Notes under the pieces: generated by a model
What the model was told of the DNA's origin: nothing
Seen by the model: only the letters and a program-made list of their open reading frames with translations
The model's database searches: none
Shown: positions 34,047-42,838 of the stretch, piece after piece
Layout: each line of letters starts with the position of its first letter
How positions within the stretch are numbered: the stretch's first letter is position 1
Source of the DNA: Alteromonas sp. M12
GTDB taxonomy: Bacteria > Pseudomonadota > Gammaproteobacteria > Enterobacterales > Alteromonadaceae
Reading direction: 5' to 3'
Length of the DNA stretch: 64,000 bases
Assembly (NCBI RefSeq): GCF_037478005.1
Contig: NZ_CP144164.1
Span: forward strand, 4,402,001 to 4,466,000
Translations under genes and position numbers: made by a program

Positions 34047-35663
34047 ATGAGTCGCAAAAATGTGATGTTTACCATTCTGGGAGTGGTAAAGGACCATAAG
34101 GGCCGTGGTGCCAAACGCTGGCAAACCTGGCGCCCCACCATCAGTGCTGTGATGCAAGATAATTTTCAGGTCGATAGATTAGAATTATTGTATGAACCCT
34201 CGCACCTTAATTTAGCGCGGCGAATAAGCGCCGATGTTGTAGAGGTATCTCCTGCTACCGAGGTGGTATTAGTAGAAACGGCTTGGAATGATCCTTGGGA
34301 TTTTGCCGATGTGTACAATTGGTTATATCAACATGCCAGCCACTATGATTTTGATACCGACAAAGAAGACTATTACTTGAATATCACCACGGGTACCCAC
34401 GTCAACCAAATCTGTATGTTCATGTTAAGCGAAGCACAAATATATCCTGCTTCTAAGTTGGTTCAGGTTTCGCCAGACCCTGAAGCAGAAAATCGGGCTA
34501 AAGGTGTGATCAGTATTGTCGATTTGGACCTGTCTAAATATGCAGCCTTAGCGGCCCGCTTTTCGGAACAAGCCGCATCCGCAAGAGATTTTCTAAAAGC
34601 AGGCATTCAAACCCGCAACATTGCGTTTAACCAATTGATTGAAGAAATTGAGCAGGTAGCAATCAACGCTAAAGACCCAATGTTACTAGAAGGCCCCACA
34701 GGCGCGGGCAAAACCCAGTTGGCTAGACGTATATACGAATTAAAGGTTTCTCGTGGCGGTGTTGTTGGCAGTTTAGTGGCTGTCAATTGTGCCACCCTAG
34801 TTGGTGATGGGGCTATGTCTGCTTTATTTGGACATATCAAAGGTGCATACACTGGCGCGCAAAGTGCCCGTGATGGTTATCTAAAAAATGCCGACCAGGG
34901 TATTTTATTTTTAGATGAGATTGGCGAATTAGGCATTGATGAACAAGCCATGTTGCTGCATGCCATTGAAGAAAAACAATTTTATCCAGTAGGCAGTGAT
35001 AAAGCGGTATACAGCGATTTTCAATTAATTGCAGGTACGAACTTAGATTTGCGTAGTGCTGTGGCGCAAGGTCGGTTTCGGGAAGACTTGCTTGCCAGAA
35101 TTGACATTTGGAACTGGCGTTTACCCGCACTTAAACAACGTATCGAAGATTTTGAGCCAAATTTAGATTTTGAATTACGTCAGTATGCGCGGCTTAATGA
35201 TGTGCATATTCGTTTTGGAAGTGAAGCAAAAAAACGTTATTTACAGTTTGCCCGCAGTGAAAAGGCCCTATGGACCGCCAACTTTCGTGATCTCAACGCC
35301 AGCGTAAAACGCATGGCGACGTTAAGCAAAGGAGGGCGAATTGATTCAGCGACTGTAGATGCGGAGATTATTCGTTTAAATCAACGATGGCATAGTGGAG
35401 CGATCACAAAACAGGTAGAGTTAAGTCGCTATCTTGACGAACATCAACTTGCTGCGATGGATATGTTCGACCAGATGCAATTACAAAATGTTATACACGT
35501 TTGTTTATCATCAGAAAATTTAGCCGATGCAGGTCGTAAATTGTTTAACGTTAGCAGACAAAACAAAATAAGCAGCAACGACTCCCATAGATTACGGGTT
35601 TACTTACAAAAATTTGGATTAAGCTTTACGCAACTCAACGATAATTTGCAAACGAGTGTGTAA
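34047..35663 (+). CDS. rtcR: RtcR, sigma-54-dependent regulator of RNA repair
   Basis: The 538-residue protein has the RtcR N-terminal CARF-like sensor domain (RWQTWRPTISAVMQDNFQVDRLELLY; YLNITTGTHVNQICMF) that in E. coli RtcR senses RNA ends. An AAA+ domain follows, with Walker A GPTGAGKT, the sigma-54 contact loop GAYTGA (KGAYTGAQ) and Walker B GILFLDEIGEL. A C-terminal helix-turn-helix lies near NLADAGRKLFNVSRQN. The ATG at 34047 is used. In E. coli it activates rtcBA (RNA ligase and cyclase); here neither is adjacent and the divergent target is the tRNA-like RNA plus slipin transcript. Confidence 0.93.
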   Translation: MSRKNVMFTILGVVKDHKGRGAKRWQTWRPTISAVMQDNFQVDRLELLYEPSHLNLARRISADVVEVSPATEVVLVETAWNDPWDFADVYNWLYQHASHYDFDTDKEDYYLNITTGTHVNQICMFMLSEAQIYPASKLVQVSPDPEAENRAKGVISIVDLDLSKYAALAARFSEQAASARDFLKAGIQTRNIAFNQLIEEIEQVAINAKDPMLLEGPTGAGKTQLARRIYELKVSRGGVVGSLVAVNCATLVGDGAMSALFGHIKGAYTGAQSARDGYLKNADQGILFLDEIGELGIDEQAMLLHAIEEKQFYPVGSDKAVYSDFQLIAGTNLDLRSAVAQGRFREDLLARIDIWNWRLPALKQRIEDFEPNLDFELRQYARLNDVHIRFGSEAKKRYLQFARSEKALWTANFRDLNASVKRMATLSKGGRIDSATVDAEIIRLNQRWHSGAITKQVELSRYLDEHQLAAMDMFDQMQLQNVIHVCLSSENLADAGRKLFNVSRQNKISSNDSHRLRVYLQKFGLSFTQLNDNLQTSV

Positions 35664-35727
35664 TAAAACGCAAAAAGCACAGGTCTAGTTTAAAAGGCGC
35701 AACAATCAAGAGGTAATTAAAAAGACA

Positions 35728-36207
35728 ATGTCATCTGAAAATACATCAAAATCGAATAATAAATTGGTCAATATAGTTCTGTTTATTATCGTCGCTACCT
35801 TTATTTACTTAGCTTATCAATGGTATCAAAGTCATTTAGGTCAGCAAGCGAAAGACAAAATTCAAATCCAGATGCTTGACTTTGATGTGGCGCTGGCGAA
35901 AGCCCAGGCCCATGATAAATTGGTGTTGGCTGACATGTCTGCGATTTGGTGCCCCACTTGTCGTAAATTAGACAGCACAATTTTTTCCAATGACAGAGTC
36001 AAGGACGTAATTGATGAAAACTTCGTGTTTGCCCGGGTCGACTATGATACAGAACAAGGGCAACAATTCGCTGAACGTTACCGCGTAACTGGGTATCCGG
36101 TATTGTTAATTCTCGACTCTACGGGCGAAAAACTTACTCGTTTGCCACTCACATTCGATTCAATGGAATTTATTGGCAATTTGAACAAAGTATTGAGCGT
36201 TCAATAA
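35728..36207 (+). CDS. Membrane-anchored thioredoxin-fold protein
   Basis: The 159-residue protein has one N-terminal membrane helix (LVNIVLFIIVATFIYLAYQW) and a thioredoxin-like domain with the redox motif CPTC (ADMSAIWCPTCRKLDS) and the cis-proline loop TGYPVLLIL. The fold resembles the C-terminal domain of DsbD and thioredoxin_7 proteins, and it probably faces the periplasm. It starts 64 bases after rtcR on the same strand; whether it belongs to the RNA-repair locus is unknown. Confidence 0.82.
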   Translation: MSSENTSKSNNKLVNIVLFIIVATFIYLAYQWYQSHLGQQAKDKIQIQMLDFDVALAKAQAHDKLVLADMSAIWCPTCRKLDSTIFSNDRVKDVIDENFVFARVDYDTEQGQQFAERYRVTGYPVLLILDSTGEKLTRLPLTFDSMEFIGNLNKVLSVQ

Positions 36208-36249
36208 TTAAGTGTCAATTAAACATGCTGCCATTGCGCGCAAAAATCT

Positions 36250-36969
36250 TCAGTTAAATTGACATTTGCTAGGCAAATAATCTCGGGACACTGTGGATTG
36301 CTCGCAATCCCAGTAAATGCCCCTGTCAGTAGGCTCAGGAATTAAAATCATGTTGCCGTTAACCCCTGAGTCAGGAGAAAACCGCACATAAATGACCCCA
36401 TTATTCACCTCCACCGCACTCACCTGTGAATTGGATGTACGTCCCGTTATTGGCAAGTCGTAAATATCTTGGGGCCACTGTTCCTCTGATAACGCATACA
36501 CTTCAACAGCAGTCATAACTGTATTCGCCATCACTTGTGTTTCGGCCATCTTAGCTTTTACTAGGTAACCTTGATATGCCGGAATAGCGATAGCCGCTAA
36601 TATTCCAATAATACAAAAGATTGGTATCAAAATGGCAATAATGACTACAACAGTGCCTTTTTCTTTTCCAGCGGAAACACCTTGGTTGTACTTTTTATTC
36701 CAATCATGTTGAGTAGTATTTAAGAAGATAATGCCTTCAATGATCCCCACTAACCAAGGAATGTACGTCCAGAAGAATAATAAATAAAATATTCCCCACC
36801 ACTGGCCTAAGAAAAAACGATGAAAACCAAACATGCCACCAAAAAATGCAAGGGTCGCCGCAGCGATTCGACTTTTATAATGGAAGGTATCTTGAATTTC
36901 CCCACAACTAAGACACTTAGGAAAATCAATTGGATTTAAAATACCACACTGTTTACACCTGCTATCCAT
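36250..36969 (-). CDS. Zinc-ribbon / TM2 / pilin-like fusion protein
   Basis: The 239-residue protein combines three parts. Residues 1-25 hold two CxxC pairs (CKQC, CLSC), a zinc ribbon. Residues about 30-85 form a TM2 domain (FFGGMFGFHRFFLGQWWGIF) with two membrane helices. Residues about 105-239 look like a type IV pilin: GILAAIAIPAYQGYLVKAKM is nearly the PilA N-terminal helix, followed by a small globular part with a Cys pair near the end. The usual prepilin Glu at +5 is absent, so processing as a pilin is doubtful. Function is unknown. Confidence 0.8.
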   Translation of the reverse strand: MDSRCKQCGILNPIDFPKCLSCGEIQDTFHYKSRIAAATLAFFGGMFGFHRFFLGQWWGIFYLLFFWTYIPWLVGIIEGIIFLNTTQHDWNKKYNQGVSAGKEKGTVVVIIAILIPIFCIIGILAAIAIPAYQGYLVKAKMAETQVMANTVMTAVEVYALSEEQWPQDIYDLPITGRTSNSQVSAVEVNNGVIYVRFSPDSGVNGNMILIPEPTDRGIYWDCEQSTVSRDYLPSKCQFN

Positions 36970-37040
36970 GCTAACTCCCTAATTTTGATACAGTATATTC
37001 AAATTTACTGGAGGTTGACAAGAAATGGCTTGGTTGGATT

Positions 37041-37820
37041 TTAATCTACATCGACAAGAGTGATTTTAATACCAATTCGGCGCAGACCATCTAGATAGTC
37101 TTGGGGAATATTACTGTCGGTGATGATTTGATTGACTCCCGTTGGTTCAAGAATTTTATGTAGACAAACATGACCAAATTTAGATGAGTCTGTGACCACT
37201 ATTATTTCACTGGCAACTTTACACATTAACTGATTTAACAAAGACTCAGCTTCAAAATGGGTAGAAATCCCCTTATCCATATGAAAGCCATCTACACCTA
37301 AAAAGAGTTTATCTACGTGCAAATCTTTAAGGGTTGCTAACGCACTGCTGCCAAAAAATGACTGACTTTTATGTCTGAGAGTACCGCCTAATAACATCAC
37401 TTCTATATGCTCTTGAAGTTTCAATTCGTTGACGATGTTTAAGCTGTTAGTCACCACTGTAACATTCTCTCGACCACCTAAATGAGAAGCCAACTTAAGC
37501 GTTGTCGAGCCAGAATCCAATATAATAGCATCACCGTCGTTAACTAAATCTGCAGCAATTTTACCAATACTGGATTTCTCCTCGGCATGCAGAGCTTGTT
37601 TGCGATCAAAGGTGGTTTCAGTTTCAAACAAACCAATGTCATTTAACATAGCGCCACCATAGCAACGCGTGGCGATGCCTTGGTTTTCTAAAAAGCGTAA
37701 ATCTTTGCGAATCGTGACACCAGATACGTTAAATTGCTCAATCAAAGGAAGCACTTGAACGCTGCCGTTCTCTTTGAGCATCCGAGCTATATGTTCACGT
37801 CTGTGACTGGTGTCGCGCAT
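37041..37820 (-). CDS. DeoR-family regulator of the amino-galactoside locus (AgaR-like)
   Basis: The 259-residue protein has an N-terminal DeoR helix-turn-helix (HIARMLKENGSVQVLPLIEQFNVSGVTIRKDLRFLE) and a sugar-phosphate-binding domain with DAIILDSGSTTLKLA and KLFLGVDGF. DeoR-family AgaR proteins control GalNAc and galactosamine genes. Here it lies at the end of an operon with GH36, permease and TonB receptor genes and near agaZ/agaS/kinase genes. It has its own upstream region with repeated ATGTAACTTTCA motifs, which suggests autoregulation. The effector is probably a sugar phosphate of the pathway. Confidence 0.85.
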   Translation of the reverse strand: MRDTSHRREHIARMLKENGSVQVLPLIEQFNVSGVTIRKDLRFLENQGIATRCYGGAMLNDIGLFETETTFDRKQALHAEEKSSIGKIAADLVNDGDAIILDSGSTTLKLASHLGGRENVTVVTNSLNIVNELKLQEHIEVMLLGGTLRHKSQSFFGSSALATLKDLHVDKLFLGVDGFHMDKGISTHFEAESLLNQLMCKVASEIIVVTDSSKFGHVCLHKILEPTGVNQIITDSNIPQDYLDGLRRIGIKITLVDVD

Positions 37821-37842
37821 AGTTTTACCTTTTCCATTTAAG

Positions 37843-37917
37843 TTTCATTTGTAACTATGTTCATTCTAATCTGAATGAAACCTTTACACAATGTAACTTT
37901 CATTATGTAACTTTCAC
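37843..37917. promoter_or_regulatory. Repeated operator-like motifs upstream of the DeoR gene
   Basis: TTTCATTTGTAACT (37843-37856) is followed by two direct copies of ATGTAACTTTCA (37891-37902 and 37905-37916), 14 bases apart, with TGAATGAAAC between. DeoR/AgaR proteins bind such tandem TTTC-type repeats. Similar motifs precede both TonB receptor genes and the agaZ-type gene. Confidence 0.6.
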
Positions 37918-37969
37918 ATCGTAATAGTGCATGTTCTTCATTCGCGCTATCCAGCTTTTGAGACGCGGT

Positions 37970-38479
37970 CTACTCAATCATTTCAGCCAATAATTTTTCC
38001 ACATGCGCGGTTAAATAGGCTTCGTGACGCACTGAGAACCCTAGATGTACCAGTCGAACTTTGCCAGATGCATCGATTAAAAATCCTGTAGGCAGGGCTC
38101 GCACTTGGTAGGCGTCAGCTGACGTACCCTCTGGATCCCAGGCTACAGGGTAGTTAAGAGGGTATTTGGCTAAAAAGTCCAAAGCATCTTGTTTTGAAGC
38201 GTCAGTATTAACTGCCACTATTTCAAACCCTTGCTGGGCATATTTAGCCTGAAGTTTGTTTAGAAACGGAAAAGACAAGCGGCATGCAAAACATGAAGAA
38301 GCCCAAAAATCCACATATACTACTTTGCCTTTATAGTGTTCTAAGTCAATTTCTGCCGTATTATTTAAATTGGCTAATACCAACTCTGGTGCTAACTGAT
38401 CTTGCATGCTTGATTGGGTATTTGCCAGACACATTGAACTGGCAAATACCGTTAGAAGTAATAAGCAACAGCGAATCAT
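37970..38479 (-). CDS. TlpA/ResA-like periplasmic thiol-disulfide protein
   Basis: The 169-residue protein has a signal peptide (CLLLLTVFASSMCLANTQ) and a TlpA-like thioredoxin fold with the redox pair in WASSCFACRLSF and the cis-proline loop VRALPTGFLID. It is encoded four bases after the GH36 gene, so it belongs to the sugar operon; it might keep secreted or lipid-anchored enzymes reduced, though that is inference. It could also be a distant redoxin without a specific partner. Confidence 0.82.
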   Translation of the reverse strand: MIRCCLLLLTVFASSMCLANTQSSMQDQLAPELVLANLNNTAEIDLEHYKGKVVYVDFWASSCFACRLSFPFLNKLQAKYAQQGFEIVAVNTDASKQDALDFLAKYPLNYPVAWDPEGTSADAYQVRALPTGFLIDASGKVRLVHLGFSVRHEAYLTAHVEKLLAEMIE

Positions 38480-38483
38480 GAGT

Positions 38484-40625
38484 TTACTCTACTGTACTAT
38501 TGGCAATTGGGGTTAGCTCTACCAATAGAAATTGGTCAAATTCAGCGTTCAATTTTGCATTACCATTAGCTACCGTCACTACCCCTAGTTCTTTTGAGTG
38601 GAAATAGTCTGTTACTCGGTATTGTTTAGCTGTTAAACCGCGCAACTCAAGATTGCCACTAAAACTATCAGCATAAAATGCGAAGTATAGCTTGCCATCT
38701 TTGGCAACAACATGGGTTTCAGGGCGATCAAAACCAATGTCATATAGTTCACCTAAGTAAGTGCCTTTAGGAAGCATTTTGCGGTTATATAAATCAAACC
38801 ATTGCTTCCAGATGGCTTCTTTTTCAGGGTTGAGCAGAAACTGCTGCGCCGCTTCATTGTCTGATGGCATCGTAAACTTAGTCCCAAGAACCGCTCCAAT
38901 GCCGAAAGATGATGCAAAATCACTGGCATCGTCACTAAGTTCAACATGGTCCCCGTAATAAGGTGCTGATTCCCCCATTAAGCCTTTTAGAGTTTTCCCC
39001 TTTAATCTTACTTGCCAAGATGTTAGTGGATCAGAGCTAACGGTTTGATTCATGTAAGGGAGGTTGTGGAATGCATATGAGTCTCCGCAAGGACATATTT
39101 CTATTACCGCTTCAGGGTTAATTTCCATGGCAGTGTCATAAAGTAACTTCCAGTAATCAGCTAGGGCTTCAACTGATGCCTCAGGAGTAGCGTGATTGTG
39201 TTCTGGGTTATAACAAGGAGGAACTCCGTTTAAGTGATGGCCGTCAATTTTTAAACCTTCATAACCCCATTCACCAAGCATCTTTTTAACTAGCTCAACA
39301 CTGTGTTGACGGACTTGCTCGTCCGCGGGACATAAATAGTAACTGTCCCACCAGGTCACATCTCGAGTGCTACCATCTTCATTAAGCAGCAACATTTCAG
39401 GATGTTGTTCAATCATATCGGTACCAGGATCCACAGCCAATGGCGCCCACCATAACTTGGCTTTCAATCCAGCAGATTTAATATCACCAACAAATGCTTT
39501 CATGTCAGCATCACCATTGGGGAATTTTTCTGGATCAAGATACCAATCCCCTTCTGCCGTTTGCCAGCCATCGTCTAAGACGGCCCATTCCAATCCCAAC
39601 TCTTTAGCTTTTGGTAAAGTTTGCAGTATTTCTTCAAAACTAAAATCACGTTCGTAACCCCAAGCACACCAAATAGGCTCATAAGCCGACTCCGGAACAT
39701 CCGCCATGGTCAGACCCTTACGCGCCATTACGTTGCGATACATTTTCAGTGTTGCGTAATAATCTTTTTGATGGACAGATACGAAGGTATCCAGGGTGGT
39801 CAATTCATCTCCAGGGGCTAACTTCACGGTTTTTTCTAACTCAACCTGTAAATAAGCCGCTTTATCTATGATGTGTTCATTTGCAGGGTAAGTAACAGGG
39901 AATGACACCAATTTTGGATTCAAATCGATATGACCTATGGCTAATCCTATATCTTTTCGCCAAATATCAGCAACTGCGGTACCACTGCCATAATCGGTGG
40001 CATTCATTCCCATATAGTTTTGTTGCTCATAACCGGGAGCTAAAGGCATTACCCAATCTCGGCGATCCTCATAAGATGCGCCCTGATAAGACCAAAAATC
40101 TGGCTCAGAATCATTAAGCAGACTAGCTAAATGAGTTTCCCCAGTGTTGTTAGTGGCGTAAAGTTGATAGGCATTTTGTACCCACTTAGTCAGAATCACA
40201 CTTTGCTCAGCGGTATTTTTGTATGTGACTCGAATAAACAGTGTATTAGGGAAGTCAGGAAAAGCTTGTACTTGTAGTTGTTTTTGTAAGCCATTGGAAG
40301 CCAAGCCAACTAAAGTGGTTTGGATGCCCTTACCTAGTTCAGATTCAACTTTTTGCTGAGTACTATTGAGCACCCTAAAATTATCAACTAACTCACCTGA
40401 TTTAGTAACCAGATACTCACTTGTCTGATAGTCACCAAGCACATTAATTTTATCGCCTAGGGTGGCAGAGACACGAGTGCGCAATTGCCCATCGAACTCA
40501 AGGGTGATACCGCTATTTTCGACTTTGATGACTTCATTTTTCGGCTCTTCCGGAGTGATGCAAGCATGCAGCAAAGGCACGCTCACTAAAATGGCAGCCA
40601 ATCGAGTGGCGAACTTGAATCTCAT
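38484..40625 (-). CDS. GH36-type alpha-galactosidase / alpha-N-acetylgalactosaminidase lipoprotein
   Basis: The 713-residue protein begins with a lipobox (SVPLLHACITP), so it is likely a lipoprotein of the cell envelope. The N-terminal half is a beta-sandwich region; the catalytic barrel spans about residues 310-610. The nucleophile should be Asp461 in GLKIDGHHLNG, and the acid/base Asp532 in VSSDPLTSW, both by analogy with GH36/GH27. The genes around it (AgaS, AgaZ, kinase) suggest an alpha-GalNAc or alpha-galactoside substrate. GGAGAATATCA precedes the ATG. A 68-base gap separates it from the amidohydrolase. Confidence 0.85.
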   Translation of the reverse strand: MRFKFATRLAAILVSVPLLHACITPEEPKNEVIKVENSGITLEFDGQLRTRVSATLGDKINVLGDYQTSEYLVTKSGELVDNFRVLNSTQQKVESELGKGIQTTLVGLASNGLQKQLQVQAFPDFPNTLFIRVTYKNTAEQSVILTKWVQNAYQLYATNNTGETHLASLLNDSEPDFWSYQGASYEDRRDWVMPLAPGYEQQNYMGMNATDYGSGTAVADIWRKDIGLAIGHIDLNPKLVSFPVTYPANEHIIDKAAYLQVELEKTVKLAPGDELTTLDTFVSVHQKDYYATLKMYRNVMARKGLTMADVPESAYEPIWCAWGYERDFSFEEILQTLPKAKELGLEWAVLDDGWQTAEGDWYLDPEKFPNGDADMKAFVGDIKSAGLKAKLWWAPLAVDPGTDMIEQHPEMLLLNEDGSTRDVTWWDSYYLCPADEQVRQHSVELVKKMLGEWGYEGLKIDGHHLNGVPPCYNPEHNHATPEASVEALADYWKLLYDTAMEINPEAVIEICPCGDSYAFHNLPYMNQTVSSDPLTSWQVRLKGKTLKGLMGESAPYYGDHVELSDDASDFASSFGIGAVLGTKFTMPSDNEAAQQFLLNPEKEAIWKQWFDLYNRKMLPKGTYLGELYDIGFDRPETHVVAKDGKLYFAFYADSFSGNLELRGLTAKQYRVTDYFHSKELGVVTVANGNAKLNAEFDQFLLVELTPIANSTVE

Positions 40626-40693
40626 TGATATTCTCCATTTACTAGGTTCAGTAGATGGGCCAACAAAGGCCCACCTACCCTTTCTAATTGTAA

Positions 40694-41803
40694 TTAATTG
40701 ATGCTAAACACTCGGCGAGCATTGTGATAATAAATCTTATCGATTACTTCTTTGGGTAACTTCAAGCCGGTTACGATGCCGTCTACTTCAGGCACCGTGA
40801 ACTCTGAGTCTGTGTTAAGGTAACGCCAATCTTCCAACCATTTTTGATGGACGCTATTTTTAAATTCTTGATCTGCAGCTTCGGAACTATGGGTAAGATC
40901 TGTGGCATACAGGATGCGATCTTGATAGGTTATAAAAAATGCTCTAACTTTGTTAAGATCATTTACTGACTGGGCTTGTACTTGTCCCATGCGAGCAGCT
41001 AGATCAATGGTCGCGTCAGGATAGCGCTGCAAAAACTCTGACATGGCATCAACACTCCACTCTAAACTGGCTAGGTGAGCACCAATAAAGCGCATTTTAG
41101 GATGTTTATCTAACATATTGTTACGAGCTAGCATTTGCGCTTCATAACTGGGCATTTCTGGGTGCAAATACATATGATACTGAGGGTGCGCAGCAAAATA
41201 CTGTTTATCATTATTCACGCTCATTTGCTCTATGGGTAACCAGCAGTTATGGGGTTCTCCCTGATGTCCTATTACGGGAACATGTAATTGACTTAAATGA
41301 TTAAATATAGGATCTAAACCTGCATCATCAATCATCACCAACTGCTGTTCGCTGTCTCGGAACGACATGCCAATGTTCTTCCAAACTTTTACGGCCTTAG
41401 CACCATCGGCAAGGGCCTTATCTAAACGTTTTTGCACCGCGGATGCCCACGAAGGATTGTCCCAATTGAGCATTGAAAAAGTGGCAGCAAAATACAGGGT
41501 TTTCGGGTAGGCCTGGGTTAATGATAAGGCAATAGCTTGTTGTTCGTCGATAGGCGGAAAATCAGGGTAATCGACGTTAATAGTCAATAGCTCAAAGTTG
41601 TCTGCTTGAGCTTGTTCAATAAATGCCGTAGCTTGCTTATTTGCGTGCACATGGGTATCAAATTTTTTAACACTGGCGAAGTCAGACATTGTGTAATGAT
41701 CTGACATTTCATCTTTGCCAGCTTTAGAGTGGCTGCAAGAGATCAGTGTTGCTGCTATGATTAACAACAGTATTGAATTTAGGGAAGCTATAAACTTATT
41801 CAC
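40694..41803 (-). CDS. Lipoprotein amidohydrolase (amidohydrolase_2 type)
   Basis: The protein of about 369 residues has a signal segment ending in a lipobox (AATLISCSHSKAG), then a TIM-barrel metal hydrolase with FDTHVHANK, VIGHQGEPHNCW, FIGAHLASLEW and LYATDLTHSSE. The metal ligands HxH, His, His and Asp all appear present. Members include decarboxylases, lactonases and amidases, so the reaction is not known; its place in an amino-sugar operon makes a deacylase or lactonase worth testing. I use a GTG start at 41803 because GGAGGGG sits seven bases upstream; a GTG at 41809 is also possible. It overlaps the EamA gene. Confidence 0.8.
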   Translation of the reverse strand: MNKFIASLNSILLLIIAATLISCSHSKAGKDEMSDHYTMSDFASVKKFDTHVHANKQATAFIEQAQADNFELLTINVDYPDFPPIDEQQAIALSLTQAYPKTLYFAATFSMLNWDNPSWASAVQKRLDKALADGAKAVKVWKNIGMSFRDSEQQLVMIDDAGLDPIFNHLSQLHVPVIGHQGEPHNCWLPIEQMSVNNDKQYFAAHPQYHMYLHPEMPSYEAQMLARNNMLDKHPKMRFIGAHLASLEWSVDAMSEFLQRYPDATIDLAARMGQVQAQSVNDLNKVRAFFITYQDRILYATDLTHSSEAADQEFKNSVHQKWLEDWRYLNTDSEFTVPEVDGIVTGLKLPKEVIDKIYYHNARRVFSIN

Positions 41804-42710
41804 CTGCACGCCCCTCCAAAGTTGAATTCTGCGGTTTTTCTTCTGGTTCTAACGCCAAAATTAGCGCAGCAATAGTGGCAATAATAATGCCCGCAATTTT
41901 TACGTTATTAGGTATCACATCTAAAATCACTATAGTCAGTACGGTAGATAACAGTGGCGCTCCAGCATTAGTTAATGGTGAAACAACGATGGCTTTGCCG
42001 TAACGAAACGCATAAACCAAACACAACGCACCAATGGCATTTAATATTTGTACCGAAGCTGTTTCAAATAGCATAGAAAAACTGTAATCAACCTGTGCGT
42101 TACTATCTGTCATTAGGAAAGCAACAGGAATCAATGAAACTGCGGTGACTGTCATATAAAAGAAGATACTTTCAGCGCTCATATGATGGTTTGAAAGCTT
42201 CATACAAAATGCTTGAACTCCCCATGCAGCCATGACACCAAGTGCTAACAAGAACCAAAGCACACCGTAACTCTGCTCTTCACCAGCAGGTGAATACTCA
42301 AACAAGGGTAACGCCAACATTGCTAGTAGGATACCAATCCCACCTAGTAAACCAGTTCGTTCTTTAAGCAAGCCTAAAGAGAGCGCAATGGTAATCACTG
42401 GCGATAAAGAGACAATCGGAAAAATCAAGTAACCAGGACCAACAGATACGGCGTAAAACAGTAACATTTGACCACCGCTGCCTAAGAAACCAATCCAACA
42501 ACCCAGCCAAATAGAGCGCTTGTCGGTCTCCAATTTCCAACCAATGAGCTTCAAGGCGACAATACAAGGAATAATCATCGTAATGGCCCATATGCTATAA
42601 ACCACCGTTGATGGAATTGATTGATTAGCAAATACCGCAGTTAATGCGCCCCAAAGTCCCCACGAAATCGTGGTTACCATGGCAAAGATTAACCATTTTT
42701 TTGACTGCAT
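41796..42710 (-). CDS. EamA/DMT-family permease, probably sugar uptake
   Basis: The 304-residue protein has ten membrane helices of the drug/metabolite transporter superfamily (WLIFAMVTTISWGLWGALTAV; YAFRYGKAIVVSPLTNAGAPL). Some members take up sugars (RhaT-like). Its place between a TonB receptor and glycan-processing lipoproteins suggests it carries the released sugar across the inner membrane. It is 128 bases downstream of the receptor gene and overlaps the amidohydrolase gene by a few bases, so the genes are probably one operon. Confidence 0.85.
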   Translation of the reverse strand: MQSKKWLIFAMVTTISWGLWGALTAVFANQSIPSTVVYSIWAITMIIPCIVALKLIGWKLETDKRSIWLGCWIGFLGSGGQMLLFYAVSVGPGYLIFPIVSLSPVITIALSLGLLKERTGLLGGIGILLAMLALPLFEYSPAGEEQSYGVLWFLLALGVMAAWGVQAFCMKLSNHHMSAESIFFYMTVTAVSLIPVAFLMTDSNAQVDYSFSMLFETASVQILNAIGALCLVYAFRYGKAIVVSPLTNAGAPLLSTVLTIVILDVIPNNVKIAGIIIATIAALILALEPEEKPQNSTLEGRAGE

Positions 42711-42838
42711 TCTTATCTTCCTATCTTGTTTTTATTATTGAGCAACGCAACTGGCGTATTAGTAAATAAATGTAATTCAAAACTTTAACCATTGACTCAA
42801 AGCCTAAGGCAAACGCCTTAGGCTCGATTAGTCGTTAA

